From the NCBI RefSeq assembly GCF_002368335.1, contig NZ_AP018288.1, positions 6,838,494 to 6,902,493 of the forward strand: 64,000 nt of DNA, read 5' to 3'. A program made the translations under genes and the position numbers. This document shows, piece after piece, positions 52,905-61,584 of this stretch. Position 1 is the stretch's first letter. The number at the start of each line of letters is the position of its first letter. Origin of the DNA: Nostoc sp. NIES-4103 (lineage in GTDB: Bacteria > Cyanobacteriota > Cyanobacteriia > Cyanobacteriales > Nostocaceae). The notes below the pieces were generated by a model, which was not told the origin of the DNA, ran no database searches, and saw only the letters and a program-made list of their open reading frames with translations.

Positions 52905-53173
52905 TGGTTGATATGGCTCAAAGCAGTTGTAATTACCGACTATTGTTACAGTCTTACAGACTAGAAAGCACGATCAGCAATCAATTTAAGTGGACTTACG
53001 CGCATTGTCATATTTTTTTGCAAAAATTTTCCAAAGTCAAAAATCCTGTTTACATTTTATTTTGGCTAAAATTTGTTGTGCTAGATTTAACATTGGTCAT
53101 TAGTCTAAATGATTTAGCAAAATAAATTGCTAAATAGCGGAAGCTGCAAACTGTAATCATAGGAGATGCATCT

Positions 53174-53449
53174 ATGTCCAGCATTTTACGTATCAAAGAT
53201 ATCGGTACTACTATTTTTAAGCAAAGTACACAACAATCAGGGGACTTAAAAAAATCTGATCCAACCTACGTGGCTAGAGCAGGCGAGCTATATTTCGTCA
53301 CCTCCATTGATCGTGATGTGAAGAAATATGGCGGCGATCACTGGAAAGTAACCTTCGAGAAAAAACTTCAGCCTAGAGAAGGCGGTAATCCCATACAAAC
53401 CTGGTTTGTTTATCAGGGTGATGTGGAAGAATACAGACTCGTAAAATGA
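53174..53449 (+). CDS. Hypothetical SH3-like protein
   Basis: 91 residues, cytosolic-looking (no signal). It reads as one repeat of the small beta domain that in cyanobacteria occurs N-terminal to cell-wall and secreted proteins: IGTTIFKQSTQQSGDLKKSDPTYVARAGELYFVTSI...HWKVTFEKKL...TWFVYQGDVEEY. Start supported by AGGAG twelve bases upstream. Function unknown. Confidence 0.7.
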   Translation: MSSILRIKDIGTTIFKQSTQQSGDLKKSDPTYVARAGELYFVTSIDRDVKKYGGDHWKVTFEKKLQPREGGNPIQTWFVYQGDVEEYRLVK

Positions 53450-53747
53450 TTCCAGCCAGAGTAATTGTCTACTTGCTAGCTAATATTTACACCCATTAAT
53501 TAAAGTCATGGCATTAGTTTTCTTGTCCATGTATATACAGTTTTGCCAAAAGGAGAATTTGAAGTATCACACTGAAATTAGAAAGCTGCCTAACTAATTT
53601 CCTCAATTCACCATGTATATACAAAAATGGCAATTGGGCATTATGCATTGGGAATTAAGTATTAGTTATTTCTCCCCATCTCCCCATTGCCCCTAATCCC
53701 CACTCCCTTCGGTCGTGGGGGCCCCGAGTTCCCCTGCTCCCCATCTC

Positions 53748-54632
53748 TTAACTTTCTACCTCCTGACTATCAAAACAGCCCTGGCGGGCAAAGATTTCAA
53801 TCATTTCACTTCTGGTTAGATCATTTTCTGCTGCTAATGCTGCTAGCTTTTCCCAAGCTGTATCTGTCAATCTGATAGACCTTAGATGTTTTGGCTCAGA
53901 ACCGTAATCCATCTCAAACTTACCTGACGAGGTGCGCTTGCGCCTGGGTGATTTTTGCCTTGTACCTGAATACTGATCCGCAGTTACACTTTTTGGGATT
54001 TGATTAATAGTTATCAACTGAATCAGGTTGTCAATCAGGCGATCGCGATCCATTGGCAATATCTGCTGACAATGCAGTATATGTTGAAGAATGACAAAAT
54101 GCACCAGAGTTCCAAGAAAAATACGTGCAGCTACTTCTGGATCAGGTAGTTGCAGTTCAGGATGATCTGCAAAATATTGACACAAAAGTTCTAAAACAGG
54201 TTTGTCTACGTTGCGAACAAAGACTTGCGCTAGTGATGGAAAACGTCCAGACTCTCCAATAATCAGTCTTACCAAACTCAGCAACTCTTCTTTAGGATTG
54301 ATTTGCTCCACAATATTTAATGCTATGCGGCGTAGAACAACCTGGGGTTCTCCTACTAACAATTGTGAGTCTTGGGGGCTAAACGCTTCTCGGTAATTTT
54401 CCTGTGCTAGTCGCTCAACTAGAGTTATAAATAATCCTTCCTTATCTTGAAAGTAACTATATACCGTTGTTTTAGACACGCCTGCTGCTGCTGTGATTTT
54501 ATCCATAGTTGTAGCAGCGTAGCCATGTGCCAAAAACTCTTGCATCGCCCCAGCAAGAATAGCATCGACTTTATCCGCTGATAACAAACGGTCTGGGTTA
54601 TTGTTTTCTATCTGTTTCCTCTTGTTTCTCAT
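53748..54632 (-). CDS. TetR/AcrR-type repressor fused to a C-terminal ribbon-helix-helix domain
   Basis: 294 residues from the ATG at 54632. The frame continues open upstream to 54737 only because it runs through repeats, so this ATG (MRNKRKQ) is preferred. N-terminal TetR helix-turn-helix: AILAGAMQEFLAHGYAATTMDKITAAAGVSKTTVYSYFQDKEGLF. A typical helical effector domain follows, then a basic linker (RQKSPRRKRTSSGK), then SIRLTDTAWEKLAALAAENDLTRSEMIEIFARQG, which reads as a CopG/RHH-type strand-helix-helix. Two DNA-binding folds in one chain are unusual. It is divergent from devBCA, its likely target. Confidence 0.85.
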   Translation of the reverse strand: MRNKRKQIENNNPDRLLSADKVDAILAGAMQEFLAHGYAATTMDKITAAAGVSKTTVYSYFQDKEGLFITLVERLAQENYREAFSPQDSQLLVGEPQVVLRRIALNIVEQINPKEELLSLVRLIIGESGRFPSLAQVFVRNVDKPVLELLCQYFADHPELQLPDPEVAARIFLGTLVHFVILQHILHCQQILPMDRDRLIDNLIQLITINQIPKSVTADQYSGTRQKSPRRKRTSSGKFEMDYGSEPKHLRSIRLTDTAWEKLAALAAENDLTRSEMIEIFARQGCFDSQEVES

Positions 54633-54639
54633 ATTTTTT

Positions 54640-54768
54640 AGGGATTGGGGATTGGGTACTAGGGATTGGGGATTGGGAATTGGTAATTGGTAATTGGGGC
54701 ATTGCTCCCCATCTCCCCATCTCCTCATCTCCCTCATCTCCCCATCTCCCTCATCTCCTGAAATCTAA
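54640..54768. repeat. STRR cluster (GGGATTG, then CTCATCTCCC units)
   Basis: GGGATTGGG units and CATCTCCCC units fill the region between the TetR gene start and the devB promoter region. They extend the TetR reading frame falsely by 35 codons. Confidence 0.75.
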
Positions 54769-54799
54769 CGCTGGGCTATTGACAAAAATGTAATGAACA

Positions 54800-54838
54800 G
54801 TTTAGTTTATACCTATATTAACTAAACTAACTAGTTTA
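54800..54838. promoter_or_regulatory. Overlapping inverted repeats, candidate TetR operator
   Basis: TAAACTA-AC-TAGTTTA (54823-54838) is a perfect 7-bp inverted repeat, and GTTTAGTT (54800-54807) with AACTAAAC (54820-54827) forms a second one sharing a half-site. It lies 24-62 bp upstream of the devB ATG, in the divergent region. TetR-family dimers typically bind such palindromes next to the efflux operon they control. Confidence 0.5.
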
Positions 54839-54861
54839 CTTACTATTTGTGTAAGGAGCTA

Positions 54862-56154
54862 ATGGTGCATCATAGGGCAACTGAAGGTTCCAGATTTCCT
54901 AAACTTAACTTTCGCCAACTATTAATGCTGGTATTAGCGTTAGGTTTTGCGATCGCAGGATTATATAGATTATTTTGGCGGGTTCAAGCACAACCAACCG
55001 TCCAACAAGTGAGCGTACCTCAACCAAAAACAGTAACAGCTTTGGGTAGACTAGAGCCACAAGGAAAAGTGATTAAATTATCAGCGCCTGCATCCAGTCA
55101 AGGTAGCCGCGTAGAAACACTTTTGGTGATGGAGGGTTTTAAAGTCAAAGCTGGCCAGGCGATCGCAATTTTAGATAACCGAACTCGCCTACAAGCAGCT
55201 TATGAAGAAGCCCAACAAGCAGTAAAAGTAGCAAAGGTAAATTTAGCAAAAGTGCTAGCTGGTGCAAAAATAGGTGAGATAGATGCCCAAAAAGCTGAGA
55301 TTGCCCGCATCGAAGCACAAACATTTGGTGAAGAAACCGCACAAAAGGATACAGTAGCTAGGTTAGAAGCGCAGTGGCTAGGCGAGAAAACTGCACAACA
55401 GGCAACAATTAATCGCTTACAAGCAGAACGACAAAATGCCCAAGTAGAATTTCAACGCTATCAACAGCTTTACTCTCAAGGCGCAATTTCTCAGTCTGAA
55501 TATGATAGCAAGCGCTTGAGTTTAGATACAATAACGCAACAGTTGAGTGAAGCTAGAGCAAATCTCAACCGCATTGATAGTACTGGACGCAAACAAATTA
55601 CCGAGGCTAAGACAGTTTTGGCTAGGATTAACGCCACTGGTAACAAGCAAATCAGTGCAGCCAAAGCCACCTTAGATCAAATTGCTGAAGTACGCCCAGT
55701 AGATGTAGAAGCAGCAAAAGTAGAAGTTAGCCGTACCATAGCAGCTGCTAAACAAGCAAAAGCAAACCTAGACCAAGCATACGTGCGATCGCCCCAAGAT
55801 GGTGTCATCTTAGACATTCATACACGTTCTGGCGAAATGGTGTCTGATGAAGGCATCGTTGAAATTGGGCAAACCGACCAAATGTATGCAGTTGTGGAAG
55901 TTTACCAAAGCGATGTCCGCAAAGTCCGTCCCCAACAACTAGTGCAAATCTCCAGCAATTCTCTACCAGGAAAATTGCAAGGAAAAGTAGATACAGTAGG
56001 CTGGAAAATACAACGGCAAGATATTATCAACGCTGATCCTAGTGAAAATATTGATTCGAGAGTTGTAGAAGTTCATGTACGGTTAGATCAACTCTCAAGC
56101 GAGAAAGCCGCCAAATTTACTAATTTGCAAGTCAAGGCGGTAATTGAATTGTGA
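54862..56154 (+). CDS. devB: DevB-type membrane fusion protein (HlyD family)
   Basis: 430 residues from the ATG at 54862, preceded by AAGGAG. The N-terminal membrane anchor is residues about 24-42 (LMLVLALGFAIAGLYRLF). The periplasmic part begins with a lipoyl half (VTALGRLEPQGKVIKLSAP), a long alpha-hairpin of coiled coil (about 110-300) and the second lipoyl half (AYVRSPQDGVILDIHTRSGE), then a beta-barrel domain. DevB links DevCA to a TolC-like porin and is needed to export heterocyst glycolipids in Anabaena. It is the first gene of devBCA; paralogous sets exist, so the substrate is not certain. Confidence 0.93.
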   Translation: MVHHRATEGSRFPKLNFRQLLMLVLALGFAIAGLYRLFWRVQAQPTVQQVSVPQPKTVTALGRLEPQGKVIKLSAPASSQGSRVETLLVMEGFKVKAGQAIAILDNRTRLQAAYEEAQQAVKVAKVNLAKVLAGAKIGEIDAQKAEIARIEAQTFGEETAQKDTVARLEAQWLGEKTAQQATINRLQAERQNAQVEFQRYQQLYSQGAISQSEYDSKRLSLDTITQQLSEARANLNRIDSTGRKQITEAKTVLARINATGNKQISAAKATLDQIAEVRPVDVEAAKVEVSRTIAAAKQAKANLDQAYVRSPQDGVILDIHTRSGEMVSDEGIVEIGQTDQMYAVVEVYQSDVRKVRPQQLVQISSNSLPGKLQGKVDTVGWKIQRQDIINADPSENIDSRVVEVHVRLDQLSSEKAAKFTNLQVKAVIEL

Positions 56155-57329
56155 TCGGATTTATTCAGGAACTACAACGGCGTACACCGCTGGGATGGCT
56201 GCAACTAAGCCATCATAAAAGTCGTTTATTAGTCGCTTTGTCAGGCATTGCCTTTGCCGATGTCCTTATGTTTATGCAGATGGGCTTTCAAAATGCCTTA
56301 TATGACAGTAACACCCGACTCAATAGCGCCTTACTTGCAGACATCGTTTTAATGAGTACTCAAAGCCGTAACACGCAAAATTTATCTACCTTTTCGCGGC
56401 GGCGACTGCTTCAGGCTGCTGATGTACCGGGTGTGAAATCAACACAAGCCATGTATATCGGTTTAGTAACTTGGAAGAATCCTCAAACACAGCGAAAAAC
56501 CCAATTGCAAGCGATCGGGTTTAACCCTGAAGAACCTGCCTTAAATTTACCAGAAGTCAACGCCCAGTTAGATAAAATTAAGCTACCTGATACTTTTATC
56601 TTTGACCGTGGAGCCAGAGGACAATACGACAAAGCTTTTGCCCAAATTGATGCAGGTAATGCTGTCACCACAGAAGTTGATAAACGCACTATTACCATTG
56701 ATGGCTTATTTAAATTAGGAGCATCTTTTGGTGCAGACGGCACATTAATTTCTAGCGAAGATAATTATTTACGTATCTTTCCTCGACAATTAGCAGGAAG
56801 TATTAACTTGGGTTTAGTTTATATTCAACCAGGCTATGACCCCAAACAAGTTGCAGCATCATTAAAAGCCTACCTCCCAAGTGAGGATGTCAAAGTACTA
56901 ACCCGTGAGGAATTTATCAACTTTGAAGTAGATTATTGGAAATCAGAAAGCCCTATCGGTTTTATTTTTACTCTGGGTGTGTCAATGGGCTTTATTGTAG
57001 GTGTGATTATTGTTTATCAAGTCCTCTCTACAGATGTGAATGCCCACATCAAAGAATACGCTACCTTTAAAGCAATGGGATATCGCAATTTATATTTGCT
57101 GGGTGTGGTTTTTGAAGAAGCAATTATATTAGCTGTGCTGGGCTTTATCCCAGGTTTTATAATTCCTTTAGGACTTTACCGCTTAACTCGAAATGCTACG
57201 GATTTACCTGTATATATGACTATAGCTAGAGCATTAACAGTTTTATTATTAACAATCATTATGTGTGCTATTTCTGGAGCTATAGCAACTCGTAAATTAC
57301 AAGCTGCTGACCCTGCGGATATGTTTTAA
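56151..57329 (+). CDS. devC: DevC-type ABC transporter permease
   Basis: 392 residues. GTG start at 56151 overlapping the devB stop (GTGA), so translation is probably coupled. MacB-like topology: one N-terminal helix (about 23-45), a large periplasmic domain, then three C-terminal helices with the FtsX signature (VGVIIVYQVLSTDVNAHIKEYATFKAMGY). The conserved start (RRTPLGWLQLSHHKSRLLVALSGIAFADVLMFMQMGFQ) is specific to DevC proteins. Forms the membrane part of the exporter with DevA. Confidence 0.94.
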   Translation: MIGFIQELQRRTPLGWLQLSHHKSRLLVALSGIAFADVLMFMQMGFQNALYDSNTRLNSALLADIVLMSTQSRNTQNLSTFSRRRLLQAADVPGVKSTQAMYIGLVTWKNPQTQRKTQLQAIGFNPEEPALNLPEVNAQLDKIKLPDTFIFDRGARGQYDKAFAQIDAGNAVTTEVDKRTITIDGLFKLGASFGADGTLISSEDNYLRIFPRQLAGSINLGLVYIQPGYDPKQVAASLKAYLPSEDVKVLTREEFINFEVDYWKSESPIGFIFTLGVSMGFIVGVIIVYQVLSTDVNAHIKEYATFKAMGYRNLYLLGVVFEEAIILAVLGFIPGFIIPLGLYRLTRNATDLPVYMTIARALTVLLLTIIMCAISGAIATRKLQAADPADMF

Positions 57330-57399
57330 TTGGGCATGGGGTATGGATTGAATATTACTAATTCAATCCAAAATCCAAAATTGAAAATCTAAAATTATT

Positions 57400-58101
57400 A
57401 TGGCTGCTGTTATTTCTATTGAAAATCTTGACCATTATTTTGGAAAGGGGCAACTGCGAAAGCAGGTTTTATTTAATATCAATTTAGAAATTAATGCTGG
57501 TGAAATTGTCATTATGACTGGGCCTTCGGGTTCTGGGAAAACTACATTGTTGACCTTAGTGGGGGGTTTACGTTCTGCCCAGTCTGGTAGTTTAAAAATT
57601 TTAGACAGAGAACTTTGTCATGCTAGTAGCAAAGAACTGACACAAGCACGACGAAATAACGGTTATATTTTCCAAGCCCATAACCTGCATGGTAGCCTCA
57701 CAGCAATTCAGAATGTACGAATGGGTTTGGAAGTGCAACCAAAAATTTCACCCCAAGAAATGCTCAGGCGATCGCAAGCCATGTTAGAAGCTGTAGGATT
57801 GGGACAACGCCTGAATTATTACCCAGATAACTTATCAGGGGGACAAAAACAACGGGTAGCGATCGCTCGTGCGCTGGTCAGTCAACCTAAAATTGTCTTG
57901 GCAGATGAACCTACAGCCGCACTCGATAAACAATCTGGGCGTGATGTAGTCGAATTAATGCAGAAACTAGCCAAAGAGCAAGGCTGTACAATATTGCTTG
58001 TAACCCACGATAACCGCATCTTAGATATTGCCGATCGCATCGTCTACATGGAAGATGGTCATCTCATCAGAGATGGTGTAGGCGCTGTAGCTGTTGAGTA
58101 G
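57400..58101 (+). CDS. devA: DevA-type ABC transporter ATP-binding protein
   Basis: 233 residues. Walker A GPSGSGKTT (41-49), Q-loop IFQAHNLH, signature LSGGQKQRVAIARAL, Walker B IVLADEPTAALD and the H-loop LVTHD are complete. MacB/LolD-like subfamily. Starts 70 bp after devC, in the same operon, and drives export by the DevB/DevC complex. The region between devC and devA contains short repeats (CCAAAATC) only. Confidence 0.95.
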   Translation: MAAVISIENLDHYFGKGQLRKQVLFNINLEINAGEIVIMTGPSGSGKTTLLTLVGGLRSAQSGSLKILDRELCHASSKELTQARRNNGYIFQAHNLHGSLTAIQNVRMGLEVQPKISPQEMLRRSQAMLEAVGLGQRLNYYPDNLSGGQKQRVAIARALVSQPKIVLADEPTAALDKQSGRDVVELMQKLAKEQGCTILLVTHDNRILDIADRIVYMEDGHLIRDGVGAVAVE

Positions 58102-58106
58102 TAATA

Positions 58107-58206
58107 GCAGGGGGAGAGGAGGAAGATGAGGGAGATGAGGGAGATGAGGGAGTGAGGGAGAAATAACTAATTCCCAATTCCCAATTCCCAATGCCCAATT
58201 CCCAAA
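58107..58206. repeat. STRR cluster (GATGAGGGA, then CCCAATT units)
   Basis: GATGAGGGA units (58125-58160) and CCCAATT units (58172-58204) lie between devA and the convergent membrane-protein gene, like those at 19170-19366. Confidence 0.75.
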
Positions 58207-58211
58207 TTTGA

Positions 58212-58889
58212 TTATTTAGTAATTGTTTGTTCTTGATTAGGTATAGTCTCTTCAACTACCTCTAGTACAGGTGGGCGCACACACAAATAAATCAATGGCC
58301 CGAAGAGTGGAATCAACGCTATTAACCGGAATACCTGCAAATCTTTCCATCCACGACGCGCCATATCATCTGTAATTAATGCTGAAAATAATAGACAAAG
58401 TAGACAAAAATCTAAACTCATTACATGAATGAAACGGTTACTTTGCCACTGCTGTACAAAATTGCCCCAATCTCCTTGTAATCCAAAGGCAACTAAAATA
58501 ACTGACGCTATGGTTAGCACAAAGCCAGTTACACGAGAATCTAGCAATTTGAGCAAAGCATTCTTTTTACCAATAAAATGTGCATTTGGTTCTCGTAAAG
58601 CCAAGTAGGGCAAAAGAGCAAAAGCACCTATTCCAAAAGAAACTGTAGCAAAAAGCCAAGCAGGTATTTTCTGCCCTCTACCATCAATAAAAACTACTGC
58701 GCTGTAAATTAAAGGCCAAATGCCCATAATATTAAATAGCGCTATAACTATTGGGTTAATGCCTTCCCACTGACCAATTGACAAGTTTTTAATCAACTCA
58801 AATGTACCAGGCTGTTCGGGAGGAGCAAGCAGAAAAGCATAAGCAATAACTCCTAGCCATATCAATCCAAAAGTAATTTTTCTCAACAT
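58212..58889 (-). CDS. Hypothetical conserved membrane protein
   Basis: 225 residues with about six hydrophobic segments (roughly 5-22, 45-70, 78-97, 115-135, 150-172, 185-205). Motifs NIMGIWPLIYSAVVFIDGRGQKIPAWLFATVSFGIGAFALLPYLALREPN and ALITDDMARRG are of the kind shared by cyanobacterial and chloroplast membrane proteins of unknown function; I do not assign a family name. Convergent with devA. Thylakoid or plasma membrane cannot be told. Confidence 0.7.
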   Translation of the reverse strand: MLRKITFGLIWLGVIAYAFLLAPPEQPGTFELIKNLSIGQWEGINPIVIALFNIMGIWPLIYSAVVFIDGRGQKIPAWLFATVSFGIGAFALLPYLALREPNAHFIGKKNALLKLLDSRVTGFVLTIASVILVAFGLQGDWGNFVQQWQSNRFIHVMSLDFCLLCLLFSALITDDMARRGWKDLQVFRLIALIPLFGPLIYLCVRPPVLEVVEETIPNQEQTITK

Positions 58890-59107
58890 AATTGCAGCTA
58901 ATTAGTGTTATAGCACGGTAAATCATTTCTAATTAGTTGACTGATGACTGATGACTGTCATCGGGTATCGGTCAACGAGCTTTATGAATAATTATGCAAT
59001 TTTAATGTGTTTTAGCTTATTACATCAATGCCTGAACGCTTACTCATTTCGGTAGAACGCGCACTCATGTTGATATTTTACGCAAGCAATCAGGCTGATT
59101 GTTTGAT

Positions 59108-59240
59108 TAGACCTCTTGCACGAATATAAAACTTACCCTCATTCTCCAACCCCTTCTCCCAATTGTGGGAGAAGGGGAACAAATTTCAAAATCCCTCTCC
59201 CACGCTTAGGAGAGGGATTTTGATTTATGCAAGAAGTCTA
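59108..59240. mobile_element. MITE-like element with TAGACYTCTTGCA ends
   Basis: 133 bp. TAGACCTCTTGCA (59108-59120) and TGCAAGAAGTCTA (59228-59240) are inverted with one mismatch. Two inner hairpins: TTCTCCCAATTGTGGGAGAA and AAATCCCTCTCC...GGAGAGGGATTT. The remainder of 58890-59455 has short repeats and a truncated GGTGTGTTATG-type palindrome; I see no gene. Confidence 0.65.
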
Positions 59241-59455
59241 TTGTGAGCGATCGCGTTGCTCAAATTCTTCCCCCCAGCTTCCACAATTGGCTATTCCAGG
59301 TATTAAATTCTGAGGTTTCCTTTGTTAAAGCAACTGGCGTTGCATTGTTGCCAAGCGCCGCGCCGCCAATAATTAAAGGTGCGCGATTCTCACGGCATAA
59401 CACACCCTATTACTAAAGGAAAGATTCGAGTATTCAAAAAAATTCAAACTTCCTT

Positions 59456-60541
59456 TTAAGGATTGAAGTAACTGAAAGTTTCTGAGAGGTAATCAGCAGC
59501 AGCAGCCACAACTGCGATCGCACTCTCGTAGTCTAGACGTGTTGGGCCTAAAACTCCTACACTTCCTACTGGTACAGAACCTCGGCGATAAGTAGAAGAT
59601 ATTAAGGTGCAGGTACGTATCGGTTCTAGTGGGTTTTCTGCACCAATGCGAACCGTTACCCGTGGCTTACGCGGTTCTTCCACTTCTGGCTCTTCAAAGA
59701 TTAATCGCCATAGTTGGTCTTGTTCTTCTTCTAATAGCTGGATCAGCGTCTGCACTTGCTGTAATTGAGAAAATTCTGGCTGACGCAAAACTTCTGCCAC
59801 ACCGCGAACCATAATTTGTGTGGCATTCGGCGCAAGGCTACGACGGCTTAATTCTACAACTGAATTTTTCAAGAATTCGCCGTAACGTTGGAACTCCCGA
59901 TCTAATTGACTCCAGTCGAGATTGGATATTTCCAACAAACTCCGCCCCCGCAAGTGGCTATTCAAGAAGTTAGAAACAATCTGTAACTCTCTGTCTGTGA
60001 CATCTTTTTCCAGTTTGTCTTCCTGCCCTGGTGGTAAATCCAGCAACTTGGAATGGGTTTCATAACTATCTGTTACCACAATTAGCATGATTCGCCCTGG
60101 TTCAATTTGCACTAATTGCAGATGTCGCAAACTTGCTGTTGTGGTTTGCGGCATGGTAATCAAGCTAATGCACCCGCTCAAGGTTGCCAAGATTTGGGCG
60201 GCTCCTTGCAACAGGGCTTCTAAACTCCAATCCTCCCAATGAAGCCGCTGTTGCAGTGTTAGTTCTGCCTCTTTTGCCAATAGTTCCGAAGGTGTAATTA
60301 GCTGGTCAACATAAATGCGGTAGCCTGAGTCTGAAGGTACTCGTCCAGCAGAGGTATGCGGTTGGTAGAGTAACCCAGATTTTTCCAACACGCCCATCAC
60401 ATTACGAATTGTCGCTGAGCTAACACCTAGGTCATACTCCTCGACTAGAGCTTTTGAACCAACAGGCTCAGCCGTAGCGATATAGTGACGTACCGTTGCC
60501 CAAAGTATATGCTGTTGTCGATTTGTCAACTGGACTTCCAT
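59456..60541 (-). CDS. hrcA: Heat-inducible transcription repressor HrcA
   Basis: 361 residues, full length. N-terminal winged helix: LTNRQQHILWATVRHYIATAEPVGSKALVEEYDLGVSSATIRNVMGVLEKSGLLYQPHTSAGRVPSDSGYRIYVD. Then the GAF-like and dimerisation domains. It binds CIRCE operators of groE and hrcA-type genes. No CIRCE sequence (TTAGCACTC-n9-GAGTGCTAA) is seen in front of this gene, and no dnaK/groE gene is next to it, so its targets are elsewhere. Confidence 0.95.
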   Translation of the reverse strand: MEVQLTNRQQHILWATVRHYIATAEPVGSKALVEEYDLGVSSATIRNVMGVLEKSGLLYQPHTSAGRVPSDSGYRIYVDQLITPSELLAKEAELTLQQRLHWEDWSLEALLQGAAQILATLSGCISLITMPQTTTASLRHLQLVQIEPGRIMLIVVTDSYETHSKLLDLPPGQEDKLEKDVTDRELQIVSNFLNSHLRGRSLLEISNLDWSQLDREFQRYGEFLKNSVVELSRRSLAPNATQIMVRGVAEVLRQPEFSQLQQVQTLIQLLEEEQDQLWRLIFEEPEVEEPRKPRVTVRIGAENPLEPIRTCTLISSTYRRGSVPVGSVGVLGPTRLDYESAIAVVAAAADYLSETFSYFNP

Positions 60542-60846
60542 AGGGTGCGTTTTGCTTGATGCAAAATTTAATCAAACTTAAAAAAAATTGAGATTTTAAA
60601 CGAAAAAGATTAATATTGGTTAAATAAGATAGCAAGATATTTAGTTATATTCTAGTTCTTAACAAGAAAAATCTGATCTTGCTATCTCATCTAAATCGAC
60701 TGCTGTCAGTAAAGCTACTACTGCAATCTACAATTATTCAGTTTATATAAGTACTATTGCATAAATTTATCTATTAAAGCTGTATTTTAAGATACTGATT
60801 TATTCTGCCACTTAGGTGTATTTTAGTGAGAAAGATATGCCTTTGC

Positions 60847-60864
60847 AAAAGGCCAGAGCCTTTT
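60847..60864. repeat. Short hairpin AAAAGGC-CAGA-GCCTTTT
   Basis: A 7-bp perfect stem, 37 bp from the larger hairpin at 60901. Together they lie in the gap between hrcA start and rhodanese stop, both on the minus strand. Confidence 0.5.
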
Positions 60865-60900
60865 GGAAAGTAACCTGAAACTTTTAAGTGTTGTATTAAC

Positions 60901-60949
60901 AATAGCATTGCTCAGACGAAACAGTGAGTTTCCCATGAGCAATGCTATT
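60901..60949 (-). terminator. Terminator-like hairpin after the rhodanese gene
   Basis: A 13-bp perfect stem AATAGCATTGCTC (60901-60913) / GAGCAATGCTATT (60937-60949) with a 23-base loop; a T-run follows on the plus strand and a weaker one on the minus strand. Located 22 bp past the rhodanese stop. Confidence 0.5.
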
Positions 60950-60970
60950 TTTCATTTCTGCCCTGATGTA

Positions 60971-61330
60971 CTAGTATTTTGGAATTGAAGGGTCTACTAG
61001 TTGAGAGTAGGCATCAATGCCCCCTGCAATATTTTTAACATTCGTAAATCCTTGAGCGACTAACCACTGACACATCTGGGCAGAACGCATACCGTGGTGA
61101 CATAGCACAAGAGTTTCAGCATGGGGATTAAACATTGTTGGGACTTGTTCGCCCCATTCGGCAAATTCACTCAGTGGTAGGTTGACAAAGCCCTCAATGC
61201 TAGCGATCGCCAACTCTTGTGGTTCTCGCACATCCACTAACTGTATACTCGCATCACCAGTAGCTAGACGTTGTGCTAGCTCCTGTACACTAATCTGAGT
61301 AATGGGTTGATCAAAAGAGTTCGCTGTCAT
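60971..61330 (-). CDS. Single-domain rhodanese-like protein
   Basis: 119 residues: one rhodanese domain with active-site loop CHHGMRSA (Cys77), DVREPQE near the start and NIAGGIDAYS near the end, as in GlpE/PspE-like and cyanobacterial thylakoid-associated rhodaneses. Sulfurtransferase activity is possible because the cysteine is intact; the acceptor is unknown. Cytoplasmic, no signal peptide. Confidence 0.9.
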   Translation of the reverse strand: MTANSFDQPITQISVQELAQRLATGDASIQLVDVREPQELAIASIEGFVNLPLSEFAEWGEQVPTMFNPHAETLVLCHHGMRSAQMCQWLVAQGFTNVKNIAGGIDAYSQLVDPSIPKY

Positions 61331-61446
61331 GAGGTTTTTGTAGACAATCCGATATTATTTATGGTGACAGAAAATCTGTACCCTGCCATCAGCATTTCTT
61401 AAAGATCACTGATGACTGATAGCTGTTGATCTGGAGTTGATGTGTA

Positions 61447-61546
61447 ATACCAATTGGAAAATGATTACCACAGATGGATTGACAAAAACCTAACACAGAG
61501 GGTGATTCCCAATGCAAAATCTCAAATCCATAATCCAAAATGGTAT
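61447..61546. mobile_element. Dispersed repeat element, copy 2
   Basis: About 100 bp beginning ATACCAATTGGAAAATGATT and ending CCAAAATGGTAT. It matches the element at 35521-35675 over its first 60 bases and at its end. It lies just upstream of the DUF3352 gene, so it could carry promoter or leader sequence. Confidence 0.55.
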
Positions 61547-61584
61547 AAGTTTTCAGAGTGTATCCTTTATACTTTTTTTTGATT

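Noticed and set aside
59456..60600. CIRCE operator in front of hrcA
   Set aside because: No TTAGCACTC-n9-GAGTGCTAA is present; the only related sequence (32224-32243) has the half-sites in reverse order.
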